The notes under the pieces were generated by a model that was not told the origin of the DNA, did no database searches, and worked only from the letters and a program-made list of their open reading frames with translations. Below, piece after piece: positions 36,634 through 48,216 of a stretch of DNA of 64,000 nucleotides. Position 1 is the first letter of the stretch, and every line of letters begins with the position of its first letter. The position numbers were made by a program, and so were the translations under genes. Source of the DNA: Hedera helix (lineage: Eukaryota > Streptophyta > Magnoliopsida > Apiales > Araliaceae); contig OX359280.1 of the NCBI GenBank assembly GCA_947179155.2, forward strand, positions 37,350,055 to 37,414,054, written 5' to 3'.

Positions 36634-38932
36634 TTAATTCTTGTCCTCGGGAGAGTCAGAGTCGGAATCGGAGAAAACAGAAGGGTCCACACCGGCTTTT
36701 GTTGCCTTTGCTATGGCAGCCTGAAAACCTTTGCGGAATTGTTCTATTATCTCCTCCAGCAGTTCGGGAGAAACACTTTACTCTTCAAGGATTTGGTAGC
36801 GTAGTTCGGGAGTCCCAAGACGAGCTTGTTCCCTCAGAATTTCGTTGGCATTTTGTTGGCGTTGAACATCTGAGGTTAGTTGGGCGTTTTGTTCTTTCAG
36901 TTTGGTGAGCTCTTCGGTTTGTTGCTGAACATTCTTCAGTGTTTCAGATTTCTCGATCTGTAGTCGGGAAATCTCTTCGGTCCTTTGATTGTTTATGTCG
37001 ATCACACTTTTGAATTGTTGTTGGAGGTTTTCGTTGGAGGTTTTGAGGCTTAGGTTGTCCTGGGTCATTTGTTTATTTTTCTTCTTTAGGGCCTTACATT
37101 TGGCCTTCATCTTCTTCATCCTCGTATCCTTATTCTTATTCCTTGATTCCCGACCGAGAAGACGACTGAAGGTGGCCAAGGCCTGAGGAAAATTATTAAG
37201 GGAAGGATGATCAGAACCCTGAAAAAACTTCAAAGTAATTTGAATGAAGAATAAGTCTTACCCGGCCTTGGTGAATTGCGGTGGCGAACATGAGCTCGCG
37301 GTTGGTGTAGTAATGGAAATCTTCGTTGTCAGCTCTGAAGTTGAAACTGTTGTAAGCCGAGAACGGAAGTTGAGTGTTGGTCTCGTTTGGAAAGAAGGTA
37401 GGGAGGGGTTCGGATGAACCGGTATTGTCAGTGGGTTGTTGGGGAGGGTATTCGGTCGGGGAAGGGTCAATCTCAGGTAGCGGATCTTCTAAGGGTTCGG
37501 GTTGTTCGATTATTGGTCGTTTGCCAGCCGACTTACTGGACTGTCCTGGAGTTTGTTGGGGTTGGTCAGGTGTTTTTTCTTTGTTCGGATTGAGGTTTTG
37601 TTGGGCAGATAAGTCGGGTGTTGGTGTTTTGTGTTGATCGGGTGTTTGATGGGTTGTCTTATGTGGTGAGGGTCGGGGTAAATCTGGTTGAGATTTTGAA
37701 GAATGGGAAGTTTTTGATTTTGGCCTTCATGATTTTTCTAAGCTCCGACTCAGACATATCAAAAACGCTACGTTTTTTGGATATCTCTAGGCCTTTTTCT
37801 TTTGGGGCCTCCGAAGAGGGGTCGGCCGAGATTGTTGAACTGTTTTTCCCCATTGTAGTGTTCGGGGGGTTGTCTGAAGAAGGTTGTGGGTTAGTATGCA
37901 TGGTCTGGGTTGCAGACTCTGTGTGAAGAGGGGTTTCTTTGGCTCCTCGAGTCGGAGGGTTTTCTCCTGAAGTTGCCGAAGAGGAAGAGGTTCTCGGTCT
38001 TCGTATCAGGGGTTTGACTTGGGGGTCGGATTCTTCCGAGGAGGCTGGAGAGGGTATAAAGATGGGCCCCTCCTGGGTTCGTCCTTGGATAATTGGGGGA
38101 GGACCGGCGGCATTCCCTTCCGAGTTGCGAAAGAGCACTACTGCACAGAACATGGATAAGGGTTAAAATGGGCAGATTAAAATGAAATTAACATTTACAG
38201 ATAATTCGAGTACTTACTTCCATGCTCGAATAGCCAGTCGGGATCGGAAAGGAGGTTGGTAGGCCAGAGGTCGGTCGACATTGAGGATAAGAGTTTCTCG
38301 AGGTCGACCTCCCGAACTTCCTCGATGTGATCAAACCCTAGGGACGATATGCTTAGTTCTCCCCATGGTGATAGCAGAACGGTGTCAGTTACTCGGAGGA
38401 AGAACCAGGATGAATGCCATCCTTTGTTGTTGTGCGGGGTTGCCATCCAGACCTTCCGATTGGTGTATTGGGTCAAGACCTTGAAACCTTTTTCCTTTGA
38501 ATTGATTAGCTTAAAGTAGCTCAGAAACAGATCCAGGGCTGGTTCAACATTCTGATCTTTACAATGGGCAATAAAGCAGATTAGATGGATATAAGAGTTC
38601 AGTTGGGAAAACCCGATTCCTATAAACCCTAGAAATTCGGTAATGAAGGGATGAAGAGGGAATCAGACGCCATGTTTAAGAGTCCAAGTAGGGACCCCTA
38701 TCCATCCTCCCTCAAGCTGCCAGTACATTCTCTCATGAGGTCTGGGGACTCGGAGCTCGTACTGAAGGGGAATCTGGTATTCACGGCGGATTGATTCAAG
38801 TTGGGCAGGGGTTACGGAGGAAGTGGTGTTTGCTACCGGGGCATCCTTATAGGTTTGACGGATGGCTTTTTCTCTCTCCCTGTCGAACGTAGATTGAGCT
38901 TGGGAAGAAGAAGCTTGACCTTGGGCTGCCAT
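36634..38932 (-). pseudogene. Antisense spliced gene of the Tat element
   Basis: Reading leftward from ATG 38932: a Gln/Ser-rich start, then PHERMYWQLEGGWIGVP and a domain with FPLHPFITEFLGFIGIGFSQ of the type found in plant gypsy-type transposase-like ORFs. A GTAAGT...TGTGCAG intron (about 38223-38149) joins in phase into an acidic/Pro-rich linker, then FHYYTNRELMFATAI. A second intron (GTAAGA...TTTTTCAG, about 37260-37220) leads to a long coiled coil (37233-36778) and a Ser/Asp-rich end (SDSDSDSPEDKN). Lesions are a TGA at 38665, a frameshift near 37700 and a TAA at 36780. Known precedent: the maize Grande element carries an antisense gene in this position. The function of these proteins is unknown to me. 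Confidence 0.78.
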
Positions 38933-39058
38933 GGATTCCGAGGAGAAAAATTTTGGGGATTTTTTCTGAGACAAAGAAAGCGAGAGAATTAGGGATTTCA
39001 GAAAGTAAGCAGTATATCAGGAAGGAGACTTCTGAGGGTTTTTATTGATGAAAATAAG

Positions 39059-39175
39059 ACGCACGAAAATCAACAGGCGTCAGTTTTGGGAGTGTAAGGG
39101 GGCGCGCGAAAATCAACAAGCGTCAATTTTGGGAGTGTAAGGGGGCGCACGAAGATCAACAAAACAGTTTTTGGG
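39059..39175. repeat. About 43-bp tandem repeat before the 3' LTR
   Basis: Two and a half units of GCACGAAAATCAACAGGCGT ... TTTTGGGAGTGTAAGGGG lie upstream of the antisense gene start, between it and the 3' LTR. They might be part of its promoter. Confidence 0.75.
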
Positions 39176-39298
39176 GAACGTGACGGGGTAATAATGGTTG
39201 TGTGCCAGACGTGGGGGTTAAATTCTGTTTGGATGAGGCCGGTTACGAGGGAATAAGAATGTTTGAATTACTCTCCTATTTAAGGCTCTTAAAAGTAG

Positions 39299-39313
39299 GA
39301 AAATGGGGGGTAA
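39299..39313 (+). promoter_or_regulatory. Polypurine tract of the Tat element
   Basis: GAAAATGGGGGGTAA immediately precedes the 3' LTR, where plus-strand priming is expected. Confidence 0.75.
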
Positions 39314-39869
39314 TGTTGGAATAAGATTGTTTGGGCCCGGGTTTGGGCTGGCCCATATTATTTTATTGGGTTGACCCCTATTATTACATTGGGTTGGGTT
39401 GTAATTGAGTGTGTTAATTCTTATTCGGCCTGATATATTTAAGTATTTGACTCCTTATTTTAAGGAATGGGCTGCTTGGAAGAGGAAGAGTGTGCTTGGA
39501 AGAGGAAGAGTCTGCTTGTATGGAAAACGTCTGTTTGAAGATGGGACGTTTATTTGGTTGATTAATGCTTGTAATTATAGGCGGTTGCATGAGCATATAA
39601 AAGGATAACAACAGAAAAGATCAATTACTGACTATTCACATACAGAACCAATTATTTCCAGCATACAAGCTCTCTATTATCAGAGAATTCTGTAAACACC
39701 AGTACTATTTTAGTGAATTCCTCTATTTCTCCGTGGTTTTTTCCCAATTGAGTTTTCACGTAAATCTCTTGTGTTCTTACAGCAATTTCTTTGAATTATT
39801 TGTGTTTGACGTTTAATTTCGCTCGTTATTTTGTGATTTAAACGGGTGTTATAAAATTTGACATTAACA
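39314..39869 (+). repeat. 3' LTR of the Tat element
   Basis: It runs from TGTTGGAATAAG to TTGACATTAACA and pairs with 30060-30603. A short TATTTAAG-type element and poly-purine stretches lie inside. Confidence 0.93.
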
Positions 39870-40023
39870 ATGTAGATAAAGTTTGTGTAAAAAAATTGTG
39901 TTTATAGTCATTTTGTTTATCAAAAATCCACAACTTAAATCTTTTGAGGAATTTTGAACCATCACCTATTACTAAAATCACTTTCATAATGCTAACCACC
40001 ACTTAAACAAGGAATCCTTCTAT

Positions 40024-40259
40024 GCGGACAGGGAATTGGGACCAGAAAATTGGACCGGTCCAATTTTTTATTTTTTTATTTTTTACTCCCAAAAAATTTA
40101 TAATATTTATTTTGACTCAAATATTTACAGTATTCAGTGATTTAGGTATAATTTAATTGAATGTCAAAATAAATATTATAAAAATTTTAAGAATCAAAAG
40201 AAAAAAATAAAATAAAATTTTGGACCGGTCCAATTTTCCGGTCCCATTTCCCTGTCTGC
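40024..40259. mobile_element. MITE with about 60-bp terminal inverted repeats
   Basis: GCGGACAGGGAATTGGGACC and the inverse GGTCCCATTTCCCTGTCTGC bound an AT-rich body. The symmetry continues through AAAATTGGACCGGTCCAA on both sides. No clear target duplication was seen, so the superfamily is open. Confidence 0.82.
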
Positions 40260-40288
40260 TTAGACTTATTGCTTAAACAAGTCCTATA

Positions 40289-41864
40289 TGTTAGTTCCCA
40301 ATGACACGATAGTAATCTATAAAGGGGGGGGGGGGGTTTGAATAGATTCTTTTAAAATTTCTTCTCTTTGAAATTATCTCACTTGATTAATTCTTTAAAC
40401 AGAAGTTTAACACAGCGGAATATGATTTAGTTAATCTTTTCTTGAAATGTTAAATTAATAATTCAACAAACAATTATATGACAGATATAGCAAATGAAAG
40501 ACACAAAGAGAGAGACTCAGGGTTTTAAGTGGTTCAGAGCACACAATACTCCTACTCCACTGTTCTGCTCTTTCAGCAGCAAATCCACTAAGGATACTTT
40601 TACAATAACTGAATCACTAAGATTCCTTCAAGACCCGCAGTCTTGGAATTTTAGTTCACAAAGAACTTTACAAGTCTAACAAACTTGCTTACACTAACTC
40701 ACCAAGAACTCTTCAAGTCTAACAGACTTGCTTATACCAGTTCACAGAGAACTCTTCTGGATTGATGTATTTTTGGATGTGCTACTAAGTTGCTTATCAG
40801 CTTGAATGTTTGAAGGGCTTAGTAGCAATGCAGGCTTTCTTATCAGTTCAATCTTTTTCACTTCTTGCGTTTTTCTTTTTGTGCAGTGCTACTTTTTCTT
40901 CTGCTGATCTTCGTATTTAAGAAGTAAGGGCTTCAGATTTCTTCCCGTTGGATCATCTGTTTGAACGTGTATTTCTTTCCGTTACCTCATAGAGGAGAGC
41001 TGCTGAGTATTATATTAATAAAGCTCATTAAAGCTCTGACGAGATATAAATTGATCTGACCTGTTAGTCTAAGTAATGTTGTTTTCCTTTTTCCTCTGGG
41101 ACAGATATGTCAGTCATAGGTTCCCACTAACTCTTATAGAGTCGTTTGGTCCTCCCAAACTATAGGTCTGATAGGACACAGTCTTCTGACTTTTCTGCCT
41201 TGAAAGTCTTCTTTCTGTTCCATAGTGCGCTTGAGTCAGACTCCTGACTTTTGTGACTTAATCAACTTGCAGAGGCTTCCTTTTTTGTTACTTTGATGAA
41301 GATTAAAATACTTGAATAGAATGGCTCCTGATCTGAGAAACGTGATGTCTCTTGCCTTTTTGCTCAACGATCTTATATGATCAACTCTACGAATATCCTT
41401 GCTTACGTGAATGATCTGTAAATGATCATCTCTTACTGATCATCGTAGAGTTTACTCAACTGTTAGAATGTTGATCGTAGAGTCCAATTTAAGGTTTCTC
41501 AGGAAGAACAGTCTGGTTGGTCGTAGAGTCTTCTGGACCACAATCGTAGAGTCCATTCTACGATTGGTTGACTTGATCGTAGAGTCTTCGAAATCACAGT
41601 CGTAGAGTCCACTCTACGATTGGTTGCCTTAATCGTAGAGTCTGCTCGAATCGTAGAGTTTCCTTGACACAAATCGTAGAGTTCTTTCTACGATTTTATT
41701 ACATCAACAGATCAACCTAACAGTTTTGATCTATCTAAGTCTTAGTACAACGCACAAGACTTTTATACAATTAATAATAGATTAACCTAACAGCTTTGAT
41801 CTTATCTAATACAGCTCTTGTACATTATTTCTAATCATCAAATTTAATCATTCAATGTTCAACA
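40289..41864 (-). mobile_element. Solo LTR, SIRE/Maximus-type Ty1 element
   Basis: On the minus strand it starts TGTTGAACATTGAATG and ends GGGAACTAACA, after a poly-C run and CTTTATAGATT, as in plant SIRE/Maximus LTRs. A perfect CTATA duplication flanks it (40284-40288, 41865-41869). No internal region is adjacent. A 13-G run lies at 40324-40336. Confidence 0.87.
41385..41695. repeat. CGTAGAGT motif array inside the solo LTR
   Basis: About nine copies of CGTAGAGT, mostly preceded by AT and followed by C or T, alternate with about four inverted TCTACGA copies in 310 bp. They form potential hairpins such as AATCGTAGAGTCCATTCTACGA. Confidence 0.8.
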
Positions 41865-41869
41865 CTATA

Positions 41870-42755
41870 TTTTCTTGCGGATTCCCGGTTTATGAAGAAA
41901 GTAGTAGTCCGTTAAAATTTGAATTAGCTACTAAAATTTTAAAATAGCATTCGACAGGTGTCATCAATAATTGAATTAATTTAGAGAATTGGGAAACGAG
42001 GAAATAAAAGGGTTCGAAAATGAAATGATTTTGACTATCGATTCATCAGTAAAAAAACCTTATCCGACTCTTAAATTATCAAAGTAAAATCTGTATGTGA
42101 GAGTCGAAACTTTTAAGGGAGAATTGAGTACTATTTTTCTGATAAGAGATAAGGTTGTTTTTCCTTGAAGATGGAAAATCGGATCGAGTCTTATCAATTT
42201 ACAAATCCTTCATAATTTTGGAAATGTAACTGTAATTGGAAAGTGTTTAATAGAGTAATATGGAGTATATTGTAGAAATTAAAAAATTGTTTTCAAATTA
42301 AAAAGAAAAAGAAAAAGAAAAAATATTCTTCATTTTTTTTTATGATAGTATTAAATTACACACTGACCTCAAGTTTATTAACATTATTATGTCATCAGTA
42401 TTAAACTAAAAGCTCTATCAATTTAAAGTAAATACAGAGACAAAAACTGTCTTTAAAATTTATAAACGGAACTATCATGTGAAACTGAGGGAGTATTTAA
42501 ATGTCCTTCCTGTGTTTTGTAAAGGGTTGGTGGGTATGTGAAGATTCTGTTCAGTCACATAGCCAAGTATTTTATTATACAATCATGTTACAAATTTTGG
42601 AAATATGTGCCTTGGCCAAATATTTTGTTCTCCACTTGCATATATGGTCTCTTATATTAATATTGTATGTACTTAGATCAGTGTATTTTGGTCCACCTTA
42701 TAATATATGCTGCTTAAATCTGTATTCTGTGCAAGTTGATTTCTGACTTTCGATT
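41870..42755. other. Spacer and 5' flank of the BAHD gene
   Basis: AT-rich with no recognised element. A GGGAGTATTTAAATG TATA-like site near 42489 is a possible promoter for the gene starting at 42756. Confidence 0.35.
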
Positions 42756-45400
42756 ATGGAAAGATGCAAGGAGAAATATTCAAGGGTGCAGGTTCAAGTA
42801 GTATCCAGGAAGTTGATAAGGCCATCAGCTCCAACTCCATCACATCTTCGCTACCTCAAGCTGTCATTTATCGATCAATTTGCTCCTCCAGTTTGTGTGA
42901 AAATAATTTTGTACTACCCAAAATATGGCGGGCTGCAGCTTGATGAACAATGTGCTCAGCTTCAAAAATCATTATCGGAAACCTTAACCATTTTTTATCC
43001 GCTAGCAGGCCGGTACAAAAAAGGTGATCTATTTGTTGACTGCAACGACGAAGGGGTCGAGTTCTTGGAGGCTCAAGTACTAAATGGTGTAACACTTGCT
43101 GAGCTTCTAGATGGAAAATTAGAGTCAGATTTACTAGATAATTTTGTTCCGTTCAATATGGGTAGGATTGATTCAGCCACAACTCCATTCATTTTTATTC
43201 AGGTCAATAATTTCATTTGTGGGGGATTAGTTGTTTGTTTGTGTATGTCACACCGGATTGCTGATGGATTCACCATGGCTGCTTTTCTTGATGCATGGTC
43301 AACAGCTAGCCGAGGAGGGATTGCTGAAGTGATTCCACCAATTTTTGATTTGGGCTCTCATTTTCCGGCTAGATTATTAGCTCTTGATTCTGATAATCCT
43401 CCACCAAGGCAAGAGATCTAATTATTTTCTTATTTTTACCATTACGCTTTAAGGGCTTCTCAAGAATCATAATATTTTATATCTTCTCCGTTCCAAAATT
43501 TAAGGATGGCAATTTAAAGCGAAATCGAACTGAAAATAGTCAAATCGAATTGAATCGGTCGTTTTTTAATCAAACCGATGGTTTTTGATGTAAAAATAAA
43601 TAAACCGAAAGCGGTATGGTGCAATACTGGTATTTGATATTAAACTAATGGTGAATTACAACGCACTGCACCGGATACATCAACTAGTGGTGCACCGGTT
43701 CAAGTGCACCGCTTTTGAACCGACATAATTTACATATATTAAAATATTAAATAGGTGTCGGTGGATTTGGAATCCTTACCATCTACCTTATAAAGAAGAT
43801 GTAGTATTGTTGTTATATATAATTATTTGTCGGTGCAGTGCAATGCACTTGATACGGTTTTGGTATAATATTTTTATGAATTGGGACTGGTGTGGTGCGG
43901 TTCTGGTGTAAGTTTTTTTAAGACGATTTTAAATCACTTGATAAACGCTACTGCATCGCATCATTGTCATCCCTATCAAAACTAGAGATATAGTTTTCTT
44001 TTCTGTCTTTTCGCAAAGGTAAATTTTTACTTTTAGTTTATAAAGTGTCTTGAAGTTCCTAATATAATTGATACTATTGTAAGATTTTGTGGTTTTAAAA
44101 AGAAATTCTAAAATAATTTATTTATCATAATTTTGAAGTCATGGGTTTAATAAAACAGAATTAGTCAAGCACATTCCAATACAGCGAACAGTGGCCAATG
44201 CCTTTTCTTATTCTCAACTTACACGTACTTAATATGTTAATTCAATTAACTAATTAGGTTCATTGAGTTAGAACTTGAAAGGTTATAACTTATAGCATAC
44301 CAAGAGTTTCAAGTTTCACAATAAATAATTAAAAGTTTTATAAGTTAAGAAACCCATTCTGGTTGAATGGGAGCAAGTTAATCACTTGTACAAATTCTCT
44401 CTTCCAATTGAAGAATATTATATTGTGGTGATCGTGAAGAGTTTTAGAGTATAAATTAAAGTTTGATATATAATAGTATTTTTCAATGCTATGACAGGTT
44501 AATATAAATAATTAATTTATACAATTAAATATTATTATGATTCTGTTATTGATGTATTAGGTCTAACAACTATCATGTCATCAACATTATATTTCTAGCA
44601 CAATTGTAGGGGTAAGTTTAGAAAAATAAATTTCTTCTTAAAGTTGCATTACAAAAGAATTTTTAATTTTGGAATAGAGGAAGTATATGGAATTCTTGAT
44701 TCATCCACTTAAGTGATCAAATTCCTATGACCTTTGCTCCAGAGAGAATATGGCTAAGGCTGTCACAAGGAGGTTTGTTTTCAGTGGTGAGGCAATATCT
44801 ACGTTAAAAGCCAAAATCGGATGCCAGACATCGCGTGTACAGGCAGTGACAGCAGTTATCTGGAGGGCACTCCTTTATGTGTCTAGATCAAAATACGGGC
44901 GTTCAAGAACTTCATTGCTTGAACATTCTGTGAACTTGAGGGGCAAAACATTTCTGCAAGTGACAAATGATAGTTTTGGAAACTTTTATACATTAGCCCT
45001 CCCACGAATTCCGCAGAACGAAGATAGCAGGATAGAGTTGCAGGACCTGGTGAGGTTGATGCAGGATGCACTAAGTAAAATTACTTGCAATAAAACACCG
45101 ACTAGCGATGAACTTTTCTTGATGGTCAGCAACTCCTCGAGAGAGTCGGCTGACTCGAAAAACAATCATGAGGTTGATTTCCGGGTATTTACTAGCTGGT
45201 GTAGATTTCCATTTTACGAAGCTGATTTTGGATGGGGAAAGCCGCGTTGGGTAAGTAGTGTGAGCTCTCCGGCATTTGAGATCACTATTTTGATAGACAG
45301 TAAAGATGATGATGGCATTGAAGCATGGGTAAGTCTAAATGAGCGTGACATGATTCAATTTGTAGAAGACCAAAATATCAAAGCCTTCAGTTCCCATTAA
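42756..45400 (+). CDS. BAHD acyltransferase (vinorine synthase-like clade)
   Basis: Exons 42756-43408 and 44743-45400 give 436 residues, the usual BAHD length. The HxxxD motif is SHRIADG (His166, Asp170) and the structural motif is DFGWG (about 379-383). FYPLAGRYK and VNLRG are further family marks. BAHD enzymes transfer acyl groups from acyl-CoA to hydroxyls or amines in the cytosol; the overall sequence resembles vinorine synthase-like alcohol acetyltransferases, but the substrate cannot be told. Exon 1 has no GT donor before its in-frame TAA; an AAG|GCAAGA site at 43408/43409 and a TCCAG acceptor at 44742 join in phase to read NPPPRENMAKAV. The 1.3-kb intron carries a hAT MITE. If the GC donor is not used, the protein would be cut at 221 residues, without DFGWG. 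Confidence 0.85.
43501..43975. mobile_element. hAT-type MITE (divergent) in the BAHD intron
   Basis: Ends TAAGGATGGCAAT / ATTGTCATCCCTA and an imperfect 8-bp duplication (CCAAAATT / TCAAAACT) place it in hAT. The interior has CCGGTTC and GGTGCA motifs but fewer GGTACC units than the other copies. Confidence 0.65.
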
Positions 45401-45971
45401 AGGGATTTGTCGATGGGAATTACCAGCCATGGGCGTTGCTTTTATTTTGTATGCATCTTTCTTAGGCTTGTGTGGTTTAAGAAGTCAAATTCCAAATGCT
45501 AAATAAAATTCAGAATCTTATCTGAACTATTACTTTATCTGGACTTCTAGTTCTCTCTTAATTCACTCGGAAGAATTAACCAATAGCATCTAAAAACCAA
45601 TAGCCGAAATTCCTCAGTTTTAAAGTTTTGCCTCGGTGCAAGCCGATAACTGAAATACTTCCATAATTCATAAAAAGAATGTACATAAATGTGAGGGGGT
45701 GTCGAATGCTTACAAGAGTTGTTATTTATAATCTTACCATTCCAGAGAAATTTTACAACAGTTCTAGGCAACATATGGTTACACCTATATGAAAGCCAAT
45801 TGAATTCATACTCTCTAATTGCTAAAATTTGCTAAGCTAAGCTGGTCCATGGTGGTCATGTCCTTGCATAAATAATTTTAATCAATAAATCTCAGAACTC
45901 AAAGGATTTTAAAGGAAAGAGTACACAGCCGGTTCGATTTATTTTTGCAGCTCATCCTTAAATTCTCAGAT
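45401..45971. other. 3' flanks between BAHD gene and LDL1 pseudogene
   Basis: Converging 3' ends with no recognised element or coding frame. Confidence 0.4.
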
Positions 45972-47782
45972 TAGGCCGGGTCTGCCTGATTTAATGCAGG
46001 TGATGAGAGATTCAGCAATGCTACATAAACTTTTTCTCCCAACCAATTTCACCCCAAAATTGTGATTTAACATTCGCATCATCTCCAACTACGTTATTCA
46101 GCTCAATAACCTGCCTCCTCTGGATCAAACCATAAAGATGTAGACATCCAGAATTCGATTTCTCACCTTTGAATGCAACTCTCAACAAAGCACTAGACTC
46201 GAGATTACTCGACCTGGGATCATACAAGAAGGAGAAGCTGCCCAATGTAAGGTCTGGGGTCTCGAATAATTTATCTAAATCACAAATTTCCTCGTCAACA
46301 TTATTAAGCTTTTCAGCAGGAACCATTGACCTCCTTGTAGCAACTCTCAACATATTAGCAGCCTCTCTCATCCCACTCAGGAAAGCTCCATGCATTGTTG
46401 CCGGATATTGTTTGTTAGTAGCTTCTCCAGCAAAGAAAACTCTCCCATCTCCAATACTCTCTGCAAGAATATCATAATCGTCTCCTGAGGACCCAATTGC
46501 AACATAAGAATAAGATCTGTAAGTGAACTGATCTTGTCCCCAACGAGTACAAACAGCCTGAAGTGGATCAGGAACAGCAATCCCTTTTGGATTGAAAATA
46601 CCCTTTAAAACCTCCAAAACTTTCCCCACAGCTTCCACCGGGGACATCTTTTCAAATTTGATTGCACCTTCCCCAGCCACAAGAGTTACAAGAAGTGGGC
46701 CTCCAGCTACAGAAGAATAGCTATAGAACAAAAAGAACTCGCCTCTCGTACTCGAATCCTCTGTCAAATGCCCGAAAGTATCAATATCACCACCCCAAAA
46801 ATCGTATGGAAAAAGGATCGCAACCTTATTCAACAACCCAAATCCTAACCTCTCAATGGCATCTTTCTTTCTTTGTGGGAGCTGCGGGACAAACTCAATT
46901 GATCCCTTCTTTAGCACACCCAATGGCACAGTGCAAAGAACCATATCTCCGCGATACTCCTGCCCACCAGCGTACACCAAAACTCCATCGCCCCCATACA
47001 TAATACTCTCCACAGTCCGGTCATAAAAAATAGGTAGATCCTCCATCAATGCTCTAATAAACCTCTCATTCCCACCAGGAATAAAACAATGATCCCCATC
47101 CATTTCATACGGATCATCCTGATCCCAGAATGCCATGGACAACTTCGACATCAAAGATGCATTAGCATATTCTAAATTCGCCAAATGCCAATCCAACAGC
47201 ATTCACTCTTGGGGATCCTCGGCAACCCCATAAACATGCCGAAACGCCTCTAACACAGTCCCTAATGAAACATCTACAGATTTAACCTCATCCATCATCG
47301 TCTGCCTAAGCTTACAAACCCTATCTAACAACTTATTAAACGAAACTTCAACATGAGAATCCATTTCTGAATTTACAGTTTTACCATTGGGCAAATATAA
47401 AGGGCAAATGTCTCTCACCTTATGAAGTGGAAATCCTAGCTGCCTAGCCAAAACCCCGAGCGGATTGCCATTAATTCCAGTCAGCACACTCCCACCAAGA
47501 TCAGCAGCAGCCACAATGACCGAACTCATATCATCGCCTGTCATCTTTTTGGTCCGAACCCTGCCACCAGGTCTGGTCCGGCCTTCCAAGACTACAACTT
47601 TAAACCCTAAAAAGATCAATTGCCGGGCTGCGGCCAAGCCGGATAGTCCGGCACCGATTACTATGACATCAGCCCTATATTTTCCATCTGCCGGCCTGGA
47701 TTTTGCTTCTTTTATTGCAGGGGAGATGCCGAAATTGATGTAACCATGGTGGAGCAAGAAAGAGAAAGCTGAATTGACAAGG

Positions 47783-48177
47783 TGTAAGGAATAGAAGGGT
47801 TAGTTAAGTCATTTAGCATCAAGGGTGTATTAGTCCTTTTAACTTGTTTAGTCAGGATAGTGTAGTCTTTCCCCAATTGTTCCGTTAAGAGTTCACATGT
47901 TCAGTGAGGGAGCGAGTATAGCCTATGCACGTGGTTTTCCTTCTTCCTGAAGCTGATGTAAAGGCATATATAAGCCAGATATCATAGTGGAATCGGGCAT
48001 GAAATGAATTGATACAGATTGCTCTCTTCCCCAATTATTCTGATTCTGTCTAATTCTCTCTCCTATTTCTACTCCCTCTTCTGATTCTTCTCAATTCTTC
48101 TCCTATTACTTATTAATTTCTGCAGATTTGTCTAATCAGCTGGATAAGTATTGATTTGGAGCTTCCAGTTCCTTACA
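47783..48177 (+). repeat. 5' LTR of the young element
   Basis: It runs from TGTAAGGAATAGAAGG to CTTCCAGTTCCTTACA. A GGCATATATAAGCC TATA-like site near 47965 and a CT-rich leader downstream suit an LTR promoter. Confidence 0.95.
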
Positions 48178-48179
48178 AT

Positions 48180-48191
48180 TGGTATCAGAGC
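48180..48191 (+). promoter_or_regulatory. tRNA-Met primer-binding site
   Basis: TGGTATCAGAGC, the standard plant initiator-tRNA-Met complement, starts 2 bases after the LTR. Confidence 0.92.
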
Positions 48192-48216
48192 CGTTCCGAT
48201 CCCAGGGAAAATCACA

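Larger units (their letters stand above)
30060..39869 (+). mobile_element. Tat-lineage Ty3 LTR retrotransposon, complete but decayed (9.8 kb)
   Basis: Two LTRs (30060-30603 and 39314-39869) bound gag, protease, reverse transcriptase, two RNase H domains, integrase and an antisense gene. Flanks GTGTA / ATGTA give a 5-bp duplication with one mismatch. A second, distinct RNase H between the usual RNase H and integrase is the known hallmark of the Tat lineage. The sense ORFs carry at least six in-frame stops, mostly explainable as C-to-T or G-to-A changes, so it is non-functional. The LTRs differ by about a dozen substitutions plus a GC-rich 12-16 bp indel near the start. Confidence 0.93.

Noticed and set aside
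37374..38166. Plus-strand ORFs between integrase and the 3' LTR of the Tat element
   Set aside because: They are shadows of the antisense gene, whose reading has proper introns and a continuing coiled-coil protein.
41385..41695. CRISPR-like alternating short repeats
   Set aside because: The units are 8 bp, irregularly spaced and partly inverted, inside a plant LTR. They do not form a CRISPR array.
46021..47202. 393-codon ORF as a stand-alone amine oxidase gene
   Set aside because: It begins at an internal LDL1 Met right after a TGA and lacks the FAD-binding Rossmann start. It is the 3' part of the pseudogene.
47203..47205. TGA in the LDL1 reading as a selenocysteine or recoding site
   Set aside because: Land plants do not use selenocysteine, the family has Arg (CGA) there, and other lesions show plain decay.
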